Assembly: GCA_037481875.1 (NCBI GenBank)
Contig: JBBFKY010000003.1
Span: 241,235 to 305,234, forward strand
Length of the DNA: 64,000 nucleotides
Reading direction: 5' to 3'
From: Desulfosoma sp.
Lineage (GTDB): Bacteria; Desulfobacterota; Syntrophobacteria; Syntrophobacterales; DSM-9756
How positions within the stretch are numbered: the stretch's first letter is position 1; every line of letters begins with the position of its first letter. The notes under the pieces were generated by a model. It saw nothing but the letters and a program-made list of their open reading frames with translations. It had not been told where the DNA came from and ran no database searches. The translations under genes and the position numbers were made by a program. Positions 63,272 through 64,000 of this stretch are shown here, piece by piece.

Positions 63272-64000
63272 TTACGTTCTAGGAAAGGCGCCTCGAGGTA
63301 CCACGGTAATGCCTCGCGGTGTCACCACAAAACGCGTTCGATCCTCCAAAGGAGAAACACCGATTTCCGTATAGGGGGGAATCACGTTATCCTTATCGAT
63401 AATGGCTTTCTTGATGCGGCAATGGTGCCCTATTTCCACATTGTCCATGATCACCGATTCATCCACTTGCGCATGGTTGTTTACGATCACGTTGTAGGAG
63501 AGCACTGAATGACGGACAATGCCTCCACTGATCAAGCAACCATGAGGAACCACGGAATCTCGAGCCGTGCCGGTACGCTGCGAACCCGAATCGACTGTGG
63601 AAACCAAAAACTTGGCCGGAGGCACCTGTCTCTGAAGGCCTCTCATGGGCCAACGGCGACCGTAAAGGTTGAAAAAGGGGGCACTCCCCGTGAGGTCCAT
63701 ATTGGCGTTCCAATAAGCGTCCAGACTCCCCACATCCCGCCAGTAGCTGGAATCCCTTGTCGGATATTGGGTCTTGAAATGATATCCCTCTTGCGGATCA
63801 TAAACGGGAACCTCATCCTTGATGAGATTATACCGTCTGTAGGGGTAAGCGTAGACGTTGGCTTCGCGCACCAGCCGAGGGATAATATCCTTGCCGAAAT
63901 CTTCGTCATCGCCTTCCTTCAGCACCCGCAAAAGCACATCCCTTTTGAAAAGGTAAATGCCCATGGAAGCCAGACTTCGGGAAGCATCATCGGGCATGGG
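63272..64000 (-). CDS. glgC: Glucose-1-phosphate adenylyltransferase GlgC (C-terminal part)
   Basis: The frame is open to the right edge, so the N-terminal nucleotidyltransferase part is missing. The visible part has MGIYLFKRDVLLRVLKEG, DFGKDIIPRLV, YWRDVGSLDAYWNANMDLTG and the left-handed beta-helix ending VVPHGCLISGGIVRHSVLS, DNVEIGHHCRIKKAIIDKDN. It makes ADP-glucose from glucose-1-phosphate and ATP, the substrate of GlgA. The 63116-63271 spacer shows no other gene. Confidence 0.95.
   Translation of the reverse strand, partial: PMPDDASRSLASMGIYLFKRDVLLRVLKEGDDEDFGKDIIPRLVREANVYAYPYRRYNLIKDEVPVYDPQEGYHFKTQYPTRDSSYWRDVGSLDAYWNANMDLTGSAPFFNLYGRRWPMRGLQRQVPPAKFLVSTVDSGSQRTGTARDSVVPHGCLISGGIVRHSVLSYNVIVNNHAQVDESVIMDNVEIGHHCRIKKAIIDKDNVIPPYTEIGVSPLEDRTRFVVTPRGITVVPRGAFPRT

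Overview
The window looks like a chromosomal segment of a sulfate-reducing member of the Desulfobacterota. The evidence is a complete dissimilatory sulfite reductase block on the minus strand (dsrD, dsrA, dsrB, a dsrN/cbiA-type amidase, dsrC, then a ferredoxin), a tetraheme c3-type cytochrome, and a fused siroheme decarboxylase (AhbA-AhbB) of the kind used for heme synthesis from siroheme. A Syntrophobacter-like placement is my guess from overall gene content; nothing here proves it. No rRNA, tRNA, CRISPR array, insertion sequence or prophage gene was recognised.

Layout. 1-6.7 kb: a formyltransferase running off the left edge, a 3-hydroxyisobutyryl-CoA hydrolase-like protein, a minus-strand operon (zinc-ribbon membrane protein, cysteine desulfurase, PyrE, GalE), then a DtxR-type regulator followed by a 72-residue protein. 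6.9-10.9 kb: heat-shock operon hrcA-grpE-dnaK behind a perfect CIRCE operator, without dnaJ. 11-14.4 kb: an LpoA-like lipoprotein, and cobT behind a cobalamin riboswitch with its own terminator. 14.5-20.8 kb: energy metabolism (cytochrome c3, 7Fe-type ferredoxin, DsrC, DsrN, DsrB, DsrA, DsrD) with a strong candidate promoter and palindromic operator upstream of dsrD. 21-31.7 kb: TPR protein, SlyD-like FKBP, AhbAB, glycogen synthase, MgtE, an iron-sulfur protein and several unknowns. 31.7-35.5 kb: an unusual SLOG/DprA-like protein divergent from a YchF-type GTPase, then rplU-rpmA-obg, preceded by a tiny Cys-rich protein. 35.6-45.4 kb: class III aminotransferase, amino-acid ABC transporter without a binding protein, TAXI-TRAP transporter with a beta-keto acid cleavage enzyme, and MurJ. 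45.4-49 kb: MoeA with a substrate-binding-like domain, a nitrilase-family amidase and an EEP phosphodiesterase in one operon. 49-55.3 kb: small Cys-rich and membrane proteins, YceI, a transglutaminase-like enzyme, a trypsin-like protease and an HDAC-family deacetylase, separated by repeat-rich spacers. 55.3-64 kb: TIM-barrel isomerase, XthA and UvrD in one operon, GatC-GatA, a FapA (DUF342) protein, and the C-terminal part of GlgC running off the right edge.

The dsr genes, the siroheme amidase, siroheme decarboxylase and cobalamin genes share tetrapyrrole chemistry: siroheme is the DsrAB cofactor and the precursor of heme in this pathway, and CobT makes the lower ligand donor of cobalamin. 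A family of intergenic repeats (a conserved core of about 28 bp plus GC-rich hairpins, and one pair of inverted copies of 350-430 bp nearly 30 kb apart) fills most of the gene-free stretches and is, with the dsrD-first operon and the SLOG-like protein, the least expected content.
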